64,000 nt of DNA from Eucommia ulmoides (taxonomy: Eukaryota; Streptophyta; Magnoliopsida; Garryales; Eucommiaceae), in contig CM028335.1 in assembly GCA_016647705.1 (NCBI GenBank), forward strand, positions 41,020,526 through 41,084,525, given 5' to 3'. Each line of letters opens with the position of its first letter. The stretch's first letter is position 1. The notes below the pieces were generated by a model. It was not told the origin of the DNA, did no database searches, and worked only from the letters and a program-made list of their open reading frames with translations. Shown here in pieces: positions 1 to 10,667 of this stretch. The position numbers were made by a program, and so were the translations under genes.

Positions 1-430
1 TTGATTATTTGTTCCAAAATTCTATTTTTTCCCAACTTCCAAAATTATAAAAAGATTTTGTTTTTATTTGTGTTTCTAGTTTATGTTTGTGTTTCTGGTT
101 TCTGTTTTTGTTCCAAAATTCTATTTTTGTTCCCAACTTCCAAAATTATAAAAAGAATTTTGTTTTTATTTGTGTTTCTAGTTTCTGTTTGTGTTTCTGT
201 TTCTGTTTCTGTTTCTGTTTGTGTTTCTGGTTTCTGTTTTTGTTTGATGTTTTTGTTCCAAAATTTTATTTTTGTTCCCAAATTCCAAAATTATATATAA
301 AAAGAAAAAGTTGTTTTTATTTGTGTTTCTAGTTTCTGTTTGATGTTTTTGTTCCAAAATTCTATTTTTGTTCCCAACTTCCAAAATTATAAAAAGAATT
401 TTATTTTTATTTTTGTTCTAAAATTCTGTT
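1..430. repeat. T-rich imperfect tandem repeat
   Basis: About four to five imperfect copies of a pyrimidine-rich unit. The motif GTTCCAAAATTC or a close variant starts near 11, 110, 256, 350 and 413, so spacing varies from about 63 to 146 bp. The variation comes largely from different numbers of GTTTCT hexamers, most clearly at 180-240. Open frames here are low-complexity and not credible genes. The block lies on the inner side of the CACTA terminus at 862, so it may be subterminal repeat of that transposon; this is inference. Confidence 0.7.
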
Positions 431-830
431 TTTGTTTATAATTCGCAGTATATTACTAAATAATTTTATCAATCACGCCTATTTGTATTAAGTGTACATG
501 TTTTGTATAAAAATGTGATAGGGTATGAGATTTCTTACTAGCTCCTTTTTAATTTTAAATTTTGTGTTAGTGTCTTATTTTTAATTTTACATGAATGTCA
601 TTATAATATTTATGTTTTATTTTTTTATTTTTGTGTACTTATGACTCTATGTTTGTATACGTACAAGTGCGGTGTCTTTTTTGGATTAATTGGACGTTTG
701 ATGTTGGTTCTACTCTTCCAAAGAAATTTTGAGATTAATTGTTGATATTATTGATTTGTGTTAAATTAGAAGTTCAATTTGTATTATTTTATCGATGTAT
801 TTTTTTGTTGATATTGTTTGAGGACATTAG

Positions 831-862
831 AATTGCTGCTAAAGCCCATTTTTGTAGTAGTG
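831..862 (-). mobile_element. Terminus of a CACTA (En/Spm-type) DNA transposon
   Basis: The reverse complement starts CACTACTACAAAAATGGGC and continues with GCTTTAGCAGC, the usual layout of a plant CACTA terminal inverted repeat. The element would lie to the left and extend out of the window. The next three bases (AAT, 863-865) would be one half of a 3 bp target duplication; the partner is not visible. No CACTA transposase is seen. Confidence 0.6.
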
Positions 863-1380
863 AATGTAATTGTTGACATTTGTAGCAGTAACAATTAACA
901 CAAACGCATGGACTAATGGTGGACATGCTGTGACTCAAATATATAATATTCTATTCTCAAAAAATTATAAATTACAACAGAAATTTGAAAACAAAAGGGA
1001 GTATGTTTCTGTTTAGTGTCCAACTTTAGAACAAAATTATTGGAACATAATAAAATTGTTCCCAAATTTTTGTTATAATTTCAAGTTTGTTGGGAGAAAA
1101 AATAAAAGAGGGAGAAAAAAAATAAATGAGAATGTTTGATTTGGTGTAGAAAATGTGTGAGAAATATAGAAATTATATAGAAAAACAAAAGGGTAAAATG
1201 GGAAGAAGAAATCAGCATTATAGAGGGAAAAAACACAAAAAATATGCCCATCCTCGTCAAAGGCGCGTGAGCTGCACAGCTGTTAATTTTAATAGAAAAA
1301 GTTAGATTTACAGTTAGGTCCAAAACCACAGGGGGGTAAAGTGCAAATGGGCCAATCCACAGGGGGTAAAGTGTAATCAA
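863..1380. other. AT-rich spacer without a recognisable gene
   Basis: A/T-rich sequence with a purine-rich stretch at about 1085-1150 and a near-duplicate of CCACAGGGGGTAAAGTG (about 1326 and 1357). Open frames on the minus strand are low-complexity. The tandem array starts at the right edge. Confidence 0.5.
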
Positions 1381-2229
1381 CCTTTTTTTTTGTGGAAACG
1401 TCCTTTTGACCAAAACGCACCAGAAATACAGAAAAAGACCAAGTTTTACCAGTAAAGTCAAATGTGTCTGTTATCGACAAAAGTAACATTTTTTCTTGTG
1501 GAAACGGCCTTCCGAGCAAAACCCCCAAAAAGGCCCCAAAAGACCAAGTTTAATCTGAAAAGTCAACTATGTCTGTTTTCGACCAAAAATACCACGTTGG
1601 TCGATGGAAACGGCCTTATGAGAAAAACGTCCCCAAAAGGCCCAAAAAGATCAAGTTTGACTAGAAAAGTCCATTATGTTGGGTTTTTTTTTAATGAAAA
1701 TACCACTTTTTTTTTGTGAAACTACCTTCAGAGCAAAATACCCCCGAAAGGACCAAGTTTGACCGGAAAGTCAACTGTGTCTGTTTTCAACCAAAAATAC
1801 CACATTTTAGGGTGGAAACAGCCTTCCAAGCAAAACGCCCCCAAAAGGCCAAAGAAGACCAAGTTTGACCCCAAAAATCAAATGTTTCTATTTTAACCTG
1901 AAAATACCACGTTGGTCGGTGGATACGGCCTTCTGAGCAAAACACCTGCGGAAGGCCCAAAATAACCATGTTTGACCGGAAAAGACAATTGTGTTCGTTT
2001 TTTTACCAAAAATATCACTTTTTTGGGTGGAAACAGTCTTCCTAGCAAAACGCCCCGAAAAGGCCCAAAAAGACAAAGTTTGACTACAAAAGTCGACTAC
2101 GCTTACTTTGGACCGAAACATTTACTTTTATCGGTGGAAAAGGCCTTCTGAGCAAAACGCTCCCAAAAACCCAGAAAGACCAACTTTGACATGAAAAGTC
2201 AACCGTGTCCGTTTTCGACCAAAAATATC

Positions 2230-2263
<34 letters not shown>

Positions 2264-4064
2264 TGGAAACGACTTTCAGAGTAGAATGCCCCCAAAAGGC
2301 CAAAATAGACCAAGTTTGACCCAAAAAGTCAATTGTATCTGTTTTCAACCAAAATTAGAACTTTTGACGATGGAAACAGCTTTCAGAGAAAAACACCCCC
2401 AAATGTCCCCAAAAGACCAAGTTTCGACCAATAAATACCAGTTTGGTCAGTGGAAACGGCCATCTGAGCTTCGCTCCCGAAAGGCCCCAAAAGACCAAGT
2501 TTCATCATAAAAGTCAAATGTGTCCGTTTTCAACAAAAAATAGCTATTTGGTCAGTCAACTTTGTCCATTTTCGGACAAAAATACCACTTTAGTCGGTAG
2601 TAACAGCCTTCAAAGCAAAAAGCCCCCAAAAGACCCAAAAAGACCAAATCTGACTAGAAAAATCAACTATGTACATTTTTAGCCAAAAATACCACTTTTT
2701 TTGGGTGAAAAAAGCCTTTTGAGCAGAACGCCCCCAAAGGGCCTAAAAAGAGCAAGTTTAACTGGAAAAGTAAAGCGTGTTCATTTTTCACCAAAAATAC
2801 CATTTCTTTTGGGTGAAAATGGCCTTCTGAGCAAAATGACTCCAAAAAGACCGAGTTTAATCAGAAAAGTTGATTGCATCCATTTTCGTCCTAAATACCC
2901 TTTTCTTGGGTGCAAAGGCCTTCTTAGCAGAACGCCCCCGAAAGGCCCAAAAAGTCCATGTTTGACGAGAAATGTCAATTGTGTCCTTTTTGACAAAAAA
3001 TACAACATTTTTGGGTGGAAACGGCCTTCAGAGCAAAATACTACCAAAATATCCAAAAAGATCAATTATGACAGGAAACGTCAACAGTGTCCGAGCTAAA
3101 TGTCCCAAAAAGGCCAAAAAACACCAAATTTGACCTTACAAGTTAACCGCGTCTATTTTCGACAAAAAATACCATTTTTTCGGTTGAAACGGCCTTCTGA
3201 GAAAAACACCACCAACAGGCTAAAAAAGGACCAAGTTTGACCTCAAAAGTCAATTGTGTCTGTTTTCGACAAAAAATACCACTTTTTTGGGGGGGGGTAA
3301 GGGAATGGCCTTCCAAGCAAAACGCCCCAAAAATGCCTTAAAAGACCAAGTTTAACTAAAAAAGTCAACCATATCCGTTTTCAACCAAAAATACAACTTT
3401 TTTGGGTGGAAATGGCCTTCTGAGCGACACGACCCCAAATGGCCTAAAAAGACCAACTTTGACCGTAAAGGCAACTGTATCCGTTTTCGATTGAAAATAC
3501 CACTATGGTTGGTGTTAATGTCCTTCTTAGCAGAATGCCCTCAAAAGGCCAAAAAAGTCCATTTTTTTTTACCATAAAAGTCAATTGTATTCGTTTTCGA
3601 CCGAAAATACAACTTTCCAACCAAAAATACCATTTTGTTTGGGGGGAAAATTAGTTGTGCTCGTTTTCGACCAAAAATATCTTCTTCGTTTTTTGCAGAA
3701 ACGGCCTTCTAAGAAAAACGCCCCCAAAATGCTCAAAAAGACTAAGTTTGACCATAAAAGTCAACTGTGTTTGTTTTCAACTAAAAATACTACTTTTTCG
3801 GGTGAAAGTGACCTTAAAAGCAAATGCCCCAAAAGGCCTAAAAAGATCAAGTTTGACCAAAAAAGTCAATTGTGTCCATTTTGGACCAAAATAATACCAA
3901 TTTGTTTTTGTGGAAATGACCTTCATAACAAAAAGCCCCCGAAAGGTCCAAAAAAACCAAGTTTGACCTGAAAAATCAACTGTATCCGTTTTCGACCAAG
4001 TATACCACTTTTTTGGTTGGAAACGACTTTCTGAGCAAAACTCCCCAAATGGCCCAAAAGTCCA
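1381..4064. repeat. Tandem array, block I (~107-108 bp monomer)
   Basis: About 25 diverged monomers. Recurring landmarks in each unit are GACCAAGTTTGACC, AAAAGTCAACTGTGTCCG, TTTTCGACCAAAAATACCAC, GGTGGAAACGGCCTTC and GCAAAACGCCCCCAAAAGG. The period is close to 36 codons, so one frame per strand often stays open over several units; the translated peptides repeat every ~36 residues and match no family I know. Contains a 31-base T run at 2232-2262. The block stops abruptly at the LTR at 4065. Confidence 0.92.
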
Positions 4065-4913
4065 TGATGCAAATCATAGCACAACTTCAAGGGATCTAGT
4101 TTAAGTCCCAATTCGGCCGATTATGAGAGAACGAGTAAAGAAGTTTAAAGATGCACTCAACGGACTGATTTAAGAGGCAGGGAATCAAGCAAATTCACGG
4201 ATGCCCATTGAGCATGATCCACATGAGCAACAAAGATTTATTAACATGATTCAAGTTCTAGAAGAATATTGCTAAGGCTAAGCTTAAATTGATATGTTTA
4301 AGAATACTCCTTTTTGGGTTTGATTGTAAGGCTTGCATGCTATTTATCTTCCTTTTAATTGTTTTTGACATTTATGGGTGTATATGGCTGATAATAAATC
4401 CATTTAAGACTCCCAACCTTCCTTTTCTATCTTAGGTATGTGATCAGCCAATTTAGAGGCTGATTATGGCCTCTCTCTTTTTCCCTTTTAGGCAAGTAAG
4501 ACTTATTTTATTTACCAGATTTTAGCCTTAATTTGGTTAGTTATTTTAGGAATTTTCCTTGTAATTGTCAGCCTTTAAATAGGCGTCTAATCAATGAAAA
4601 ATGTAGACCATTATTCTGAAAAATTGTGAGAGCTTTTTTTTCTCTGTAGTTCTTTGAACTACTATTCGAACTTATCGAGATTTCCCATGGCGTTCACCAA
4701 CGACTTATCAAACGGATTTCCACCACCGTTTGTGGCATCTTTCTTATACCGAGGTTCTTGTTTCGCACTAAACAACAGGTTGAGGTCATATATACCAAGG
4801 TTCTTGTTTGTCGTAAACAACAAGTCGAGGTCTGTCATCCAATTCTGATCTTAGAACGATCTTGGGTTCCTTTTTCTTGTAGGATCTCGTTATTCTTGGC
4901 AAGATTCATATCA
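4065..4913 (+). repeat. 5' LTR of A1
   Basis: 849 bp, starting TGATGCAAATCATAGC and ending CATATCA, so the ends are close to the TGATG/CATCA inverted pair seen in sister copies. TTTAAATAGG at about 4575 is a plausible TATA box, with the transcript start probably just downstream. Homologous copies are at 9679-10517, 22571-23437, 30624-31469 and, split, 32086-34369. Confidence 0.9.
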
Positions 4914-4915
4914 TC

Positions 4916-4928
4916 TGGTAATCAGAGC
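4916..4928 (+). promoter_or_regulatory. Primer-binding site of A1 (initiator-Met tRNA type)
   Basis: TGGTAATCAGAGC lies two bases after the LTR end. It differs from the usual plant TGGTATCAGAGC by one inserted A, which is shared by the A2 and A3 copies. Minus-strand DNA synthesis would start here. Confidence 0.8.
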
Positions 4929-5107
4929 AAGATCTAAATTAGGTTCATCTATCCATTTTCTTTTCGTTCATCATTATCTATTCATTCCCACTTGAACTTT
5001 CTTAGATAATATATACTCAGATCTGATCAAAATTTGTGTTTTCCTTTCTTTTTTTTCTCATTGGTACCGTAAATCTTCCATCTCGGTCTAAAGTTGTTGT
5101 ATTAAAA

Positions 5108-5138
<31 letters not shown>

Positions 5139-5569
5139 TAGAAACAGTAGCGAAATATTGTCTGAAAAGGAAAAAAAAAAATTATTTTCATCCATTTTGG
5201 TTCCCATAAACCCGAAAATCACCTCACCCTAAAGACCATTTTTTTTTTTGTGGAAATTTTGCTATTTTGTTCTTCCAAAAATCTAATCAGCCTTGTTCCT
5301 TGTATTCTTGATTTTAAAACCTGAAATTCCTTGATGAGTTCTTGGTGAATTGTTGTTGGAAATTTTGAGTATTGTTTGTTTAGTTTCAAAAGAACTGAAA
5401 GAGAATTATCAAGTGAAAAAAGACAAGAGTGGTGAGAACATTAGAGGGTTAAAAGCCACATATTTTTTTGAGTGAAACACAAGTGTAGAGTGATTCATAT
5501 TCTTCAGTGTAAACACGTAAGGGAGAGAATTGTGAGGTCCATTCTTTCTAACTTTGCTTTACAGCAACC
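4929..5569 (+). other. 5' leader of A1
   Basis: Untranslated leader between the primer site and gag, homologous to 23453-24005 in A2 and 34385-34999 in A3. It contains a GA dinucleotide run around 5115-5138. No coding potential recognised. Confidence 0.7.
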
Positions 5570-6660
5570 ATATCCCACAACAGTGCTAAGAGCATTACCA
5601 AAGATGCTATGGAACTTCCTGATCTGAAAGTGTTTATGGAGGCCATGATAAGTGAGATGAAGCGTGTGATGAAGTTAGAACTGGAGCAGGTTCACGAACA
5701 GATAGATCAGATGGAGAGTACACATGTGAAGCAACCACAAATCGCTCCTAATGTGCGTAGAAAGGAAAGAGTTCAAGCGAGGAAAGTGAGGGTTGAAGAT
5801 GAAGAGTATTATGGGGCTGGTTTTAATGAAGAAGATGATTGAGATTCTGTTGTTAGTAATAGGAGACATTGAGGGCTGTTCAAAGAAGCTAGGAATCGTG
5901 AAAATAACAACTTGGGTAGTATTAAGATGAAGATTCCGTCATTTCAAGGTAGATCCGATCCTTAAGTATACCTTAAGTGGGAGAAGAAGATGGAGTTCGT
6001 ATTTGACTGCCACAACTATTCTGAAGCAAAAAAGATAAAATTAGCTGTGATTGAATTTTCTGATTATGCTATTACTTGGTGGGATCAGCTTTTTATGAAC
6101 AAGAGGCGAAATAGAGAATGACCAATAGATACATGGGAGGATATGAAAACGGTGATGAGAAAACGGTTCGTTCCAAGTTACTACTACCGAGAGTTGTACA
6201 AAAAGCTTGTGATCTTAGACAGGGAAGCCGGAGCGTAGAGAATTACTACAAGGAGATGGAGATTTCTATGATCCGAGCTAATGTAGAGGAAGATCAAGAG
6301 GCTACAATGGCTAGGTTTTTACTTGGATTAAACTGGGAAATCCAAGATAAGGTAGAGATGCAGAATTATGTGGAGTTGGAAGATATGGTGCACATGGCCA
6401 TCAAAGTGGAGCAACAACGCAAGAAGGGGGAGGGGGTCATGTGCAACCAATAACTCTAGTTCTACCTCTTGGAAACCGAGTTATACCAAGCAGATGAACA
6501 AGTCACAAACGACCAAATCCGAGCCGAAGTTTGCGAACACCAGCCACGTTCCTCAAGGTAAAACCAACACTTCTACCTTTAGGAATCGTGACATTAAAGG
6601 TTTTAAATGTCAAGGCAGGGGACACATAGCAGGTCATGGTATTGCAAGACACTGGTGAAA
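5570..6660 (+). pseudogene. gag: A1 gag pseudogene
   Basis: Encodes the capsid-like Gag of the retrotransposon. Compared with A2, whose gag starts ATG TCC CAC, the start codon here is ATA. In-frame or shifted stops follow, for example at 5840 (after NEEDD) and 5964. The recognisable Gag core includes KMEFVFDCHNYSEAKK, ITWWDQL, TNRYMGGYEN (a shifted version of the GRPIDTWEE region), then MIRANVEEDQEATMARFLLG and VELEDMVHMAIKVEQQ. A decayed zinc knuckle (FKCQGRGHIAG) is at about 6600; its last Cys region is missing relative to A2. Assignment as Ty3 Gag is firm; no function is expected. Confidence 0.85.
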
Positions 6661-7160
6661 TTGTGACCGACAATGAAGATTCTGACACCAACGACATGCC
6701 ACCATTGGAGGACGTTTTCGAGGAGGAGTATTTAGCCCCTGATGCATTAACATTAGTGGCGAGGAGAGCATTGAGCTTGCAAGCAAAAGGAGTTGAAGAA
6801 GTGCAGCAGGAGAACATCTTTCACACTAGGTGCTACATCAAAGATAAGGTATGTAGTGTGATTATTGATGGTGGTAGTTGTACTAATGTTGCAAGCACAA
6901 CTATGGTGGAAAAATTAGGACTACCCGTGTTGAAGCACCCAAGATCGTATAAGTTGCAATGGTTAAATGATAGTGGAGAGATAAGGGTGAACAAACAGGT
7001 GTTAGTTGCATTTCGAATCGGTAAATACGAAAATGAAATATTGTGTGATGTAGTACCGCTGCAAGCGGGGCACTTATTGCTAGGGTGTCCATGGCAGTTT
7101 AATAGGCATGTAAAGCATGATGGCTTTACGAACAAATACTCATCTGTACTTAATCAATGA
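6636..7160 (+). pseudogene. A1 protease region (open frame of 174 codons)
   Basis: Retroviral-type aspartic protease segment of Pol. The catalytic region reads VIIDGGSCTNVAS, the DGG(S) form common in plant Ty3 elements, followed by LGLPVLKHP, GQVLV-like strands and AGHLLLGCPW, which is the conserved second fold. The frame ends with TGA at 7158-7160. In A2 the protein continues into a charged linker before reverse transcriptase; A1 has lost about 0.4 kb of that linker. The frame is open here, but it was never a stand-alone gene. Confidence 0.85.
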
Positions 7161-9889
7161 TCAATTACTCTTGTACCATTGACACCGCAGCAAGTATATG
7201 AGGATCAAGTGAGATTACAAAAAGAGAGTGAGTTGTTGGAGAAAGGGCACGTGAGGGAGAGCATGAGCCCATGCACCGTTCCGGTTTTACTTGTACCTAA
7301 GAAGGATGGGACGTGGAGAATGGGCATTGATTACCGGGCCATCAATAACATAACAATAAAGTATTGTCATCCTATTCTTCACTTAGATGATATGTTAGAT
7401 GAGCTGCATGGTTCTTGTGTATTTTCTAAGATTGATTTAAAGAGTGGTTATCATCATATTAGAATAAAAGAATGAGATGAATGGAAAACTGCCTTTAAAA
7501 CAAAATATGGTTTGTATGAATGGTTAGTTATGCCTTTTGGTTTAACTAATGCTCCAAGCACTTTTATGAGACTTATGAATCATGTTTTGGGTGCATTTGT
7601 AGGTAGATTTCTTGTTGTCTTCTTTGATGATATACTCATTTATAGCAAAAACTTGGACGATCATGTAGTACATTTGAAATCTGTTTTAGATGTGCTTAGG
7701 AAAGAAAAGTTATTTGCTAATCTGAAGAATGTACTTTTTACACCAATAAGCTTGTATTTCTGGGATTTGTTGTTAGTGCACAAGGTATACATGTTGATGA
7801 AGAGAAGGTACATGTAATCCAAGAGTGGCCGAGTCCCACAAGTGTAGGTAATGTTCATAGTTTTCATGGACTTGCTAGTTTTTACCAGCGGTTCGTGAAG
7901 GACTATAGTAGCATAGCCGCACCCCTTACCGAAGTGATCAAGAAGAACGTTGGATTTAGATAGGGAGAAGAACAAAAGAAGGCATTTTTGTTAATCAAAG
8001 AGAAGCTGACCAACGCCCGCTTATTGTCTTTACCTAACTTTTCGAAAACTTTTGAGATTGAATGTGATGCTTCAGGTATTGTCATAGGCGAAGTTCTTAT
8101 GCAGGACGGATGAGCAATTGCATACTTTAGCGAGAAACTAGGCAGGGCAACCTTAAACTACCCAACTTATGATAAGGAGTTGTATGCATTGGTTTGAGCT
8201 TTAGAGACGTGGCAACACTACCTATGGCCTAAGGAGTTCATTATTCACACCGATCATGAGTCCTTGAAACACTTGAAGGACTAACACAAGCTAAACGAAA
8301 GGCATACGCGTTGGGTGGAGTTCATTGAGACATTTCCATACGTCATCTGGTATAAGCAAGGTAAGGAGAATATGGTCGTCGATGCACTTTCTCATAGGTA
8401 TGCATTACTTTCTACACTTGATGCAAAATTGCTTGGTTTTGAGCACATTAAAAACTTATACGCTGATGACCCCGAATTTTGTGAGGAATATTGGGCTCTT
8501 GAGAAAATCACTTGTAGTAAGTTATTTAGGCATGATGGGTTCCTATTTCGAGAGAATAAGTTATGCGTGCCTAATTATTCCTTGAGGGAGTTGCTAGTAC
8601 ATGAATCTCATGGTGGGGGATTAATGGGACATTTTGGAGTTGCAAAGACTTTAGCTATTTTGTAGGAACACTTCTATTAGCCACACATGAGAAGAGATGT
8701 TGAGAGAATTTGTGGTAGATGTGTCACATGTAGGCAAGCTAAATCGAGAGTGCAACCCGACGGTTTGTATACTCCTTTGCCAATTCCTAGTGAGCCTTGG
8801 ATTGATATTTCAATGGACTTTGTGTTAGGATTGGCTAGGACTAAACGTGGGAGATATTCAATTTTTGTGGTTGTGGATAGATTTTCTAAAATGACACACT
8901 TTATTCCATGTCACAAAACAGATGATGCCTCGCATGTTGCTGATTTGTTCTTTAGAAAGATTGTGAGATTACATAGCATGCCTAGAATAATTGTTTCGGA
9001 TAGAAATGCTAAATTCTTGAGCTGCTTTTGGAAGACTTTGTGGTGTAAGCTAGGTACTAAGAAATTGTTTTCTACTACTTGTCATCCACAAACTGATGGT
9101 AAAACTGAAGTAGTAAATAGGACTTTGTCTACTTTATTGAGGGCAATCATTAAAAAGAACAACAAACCATGGGAAGAATGTTTACCACATGTTGAGTTTG
9201 CTTATAACAGATCTATTCATTCTGCTACTAAATTTTCACCATTTGAAATTGTGTATGGATTTAATCCTTTAACTCCATTGGATTTATCTCCTTTACCTTT
9301 AAATGATCATGTTAATTTAGATGGCAAAAAGAAAGTTGACTTTGTCAAGCAGATTCATGAGAAAGCAAGACTCAACGTTGAGCGAAGAACGGAGCAGTAT
9401 GCAAAATAAGCCAACAAGGGGCATCACAAGTTGATTTTTAAACCCGGAGATTGGGTTTGGTTGCATATGAGAAAAGAGAGATTTCCGGTGCAAAGACGTT
9501 CCGAATTACTTCCAATAAGAGATGGCCCTTTCCAAGTCCTAGAGCGCATCAATAACAACGCTTACAAGCTATATTTACCTGGTGAGTACAATGTAAGTGC
9601 TACTTTTAATGTTACTGATTTGAGTCCTTTTGATGTAGGTGATGATTTGAGGGAAAATCCTTTTCAAGAGGAGGGGAATGATGCAAATCATAGCACAACT
9701 TCAAAGGATCTAGTTCAAGTCCCAATTGGGCCGGTTATGAGAGCACGGGCAAGGAAGTTTAAAGATGCACTCAACGGACTGATTCAAGAGGCATGGAATC
9801 AAGCAAATTCATGGAGGCCCATTGAGGATGATCCACGTGAGCAACAAAGATTCATAACCATGATTCAAGTTGCAGAAGAATCTTGCTAA
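7161..9889 (+). pseudogene. pol: A1 reverse transcriptase, RNase H and integrase (broken)
   Basis: Reverse transcriptase: [20 protein letters not shown] (7290s), [23 protein letters not shown], then a stop at 7473-7475, [20 protein letters not shown] and the catalytic [10 protein letters not shown] (about 7622). A frameshift follows near 7740. RNase [10 protein letters not shown] (8050), AYFSEKLGRA, YDKELYAL, IHTDHESLKHLKD and VDALSHR, with several stops. Integrase: HHCC zinc finger (HESHGGG ... CGRCVTC, 8610-8730), DDE core with [17 protein letters not shown] and TEVVNRT, and a GPF-type C-terminal domain (RDGPFQVLE, 9510). The terminal ~75 residues read VPIGPVMRARARKFKDAL and are encoded inside the 3' LTR. 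The longest open pieces are 8687-9409 (240 codons) and 9431-9889 (152). No chromodomain of the YLVKWKG type is present. Confidence 0.92.
9665..9678 (+). promoter_or_regulatory. Polypurine tract of A1
   Basis: CAAGAGGAGGGGAA directly precedes the TG of the 3' LTR. This is where plus-strand DNA synthesis is primed. It is also translated as part of Pol (PFQEEGND), since the frame continues into the LTR. Confidence 0.8.
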
Positions 9890-10517
9890 GGCTAAACTTA
9901 AATTGGCATGTTTAAGAATACTCTTTTTTGGGTCTGATTGTAAGGCTTGCATGCCATTTATCTTCCTTTTAATTGCTTTTTACATTTATGGGTGTATATG
10001 GCTGATAACAAATCCATTTAAAACTCCTAACCTTCCTTTTCTATCTTAGGTATGTGATCAACCAATTAAGGGGCTGATTGTGGTTTTTTTTTTTCTTTTA
10101 TGCAAGTAAGACTTATTTCATTTACTAGATTTTAGCCTTAATTAGGGTAGTTATTTTAGGAATTTTCCTTATAATTCCTTTAAATAGGTGTCCAATTAAT
10201 GAAAAACGTTGACCGTTATTCTAAAAAATTGTGAGAGTTTTTTTTCTCTGCGATTCTTTGAACAACTATTCGAACTTATCGGGATTTCCAGTGGTGTTCA
10301 CCAACGTCTTATCAAATAGATTTCCACCACCGTTTGTGGTGTCTTCCGTATACCGAGGTTCTTGTTTCGCACTAAACAACGGGTTGAGGTCATATATACC
10401 GAGGTTCTTGTTTGTCGTAAACAATGGGTTGAGGTTTGTCATCCAATTCTGATCTTAGAACAATCTTGGGTTCCTTTTTCTTGTCGGATCTCGTTATTCT
10501 TGGTGGGATTCACATCA
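9679..10517 (+). repeat. 3' LTR of A1
   Basis: 839 bp, TGATGCAAATC to CACATCA, visibly diverged from the 5' LTR by substitutions and small indels, so the insertion is not recent. Confidence 0.9.
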
Positions 10518-10667
10518 TCTGGTAACCAGTGCAATGTCTAAATCAGGTTCATCTATCCATTTTCTTTTTGTTCATCGTTATCTATTCATTCCAAATTGAA
10601 CTTTCTTGGATAATCTATACTAAGATCTGGTTAAAAATTTTGTTTTCCTTTTTTTTTCTTATTGGTA
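10518..10667 (+). repeat. Second copy of the A-family leader after the 3' LTR
   Basis: TGGTAACCAGTGC and about 130 further bases match the leader at 4916-5075 (same TCATCTATCCATTTTC and TTGGTAC landmarks). A retrotransposon should end at its LTR, so LTR plus leader here means a junction from recombination between A copies or a tandem LTR-internal-LTR array that later lost its right part. Confidence 0.85.

Larger units (their letters stand above)
4065..10667 (+). mobile_element. Ty3/gypsy LTR retrotransposon A1 with extra 3' leader fragment
   Basis: Order is LTR (4065-4913), primer-binding site, gag, protease, reverse transcriptase, RNase H, integrase, polypurine tract, LTR (9679-10517). Integrase after RNase H defines Ty3/gypsy. 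The pol frame runs into the 3' LTR, a feature known from centromere-associated CRM-clade elements among others; membership of that clade is inference. Every frame has stops or shifts, so the copy is dead. After the right LTR the sequence continues with about 150 bp that repeats the element's own leader (PBS onward) before satellite resumes at about 10668. No target duplication is therefore visible, and the flanking array is out of register. Confidence 0.9.

Noticed and set aside
1..384. Open frames at the extreme left
   Set aside because: Low-complexity Phe/Cys/Val or Thr/Asn repeats from GTTTCT tandem units. No conserved domain.
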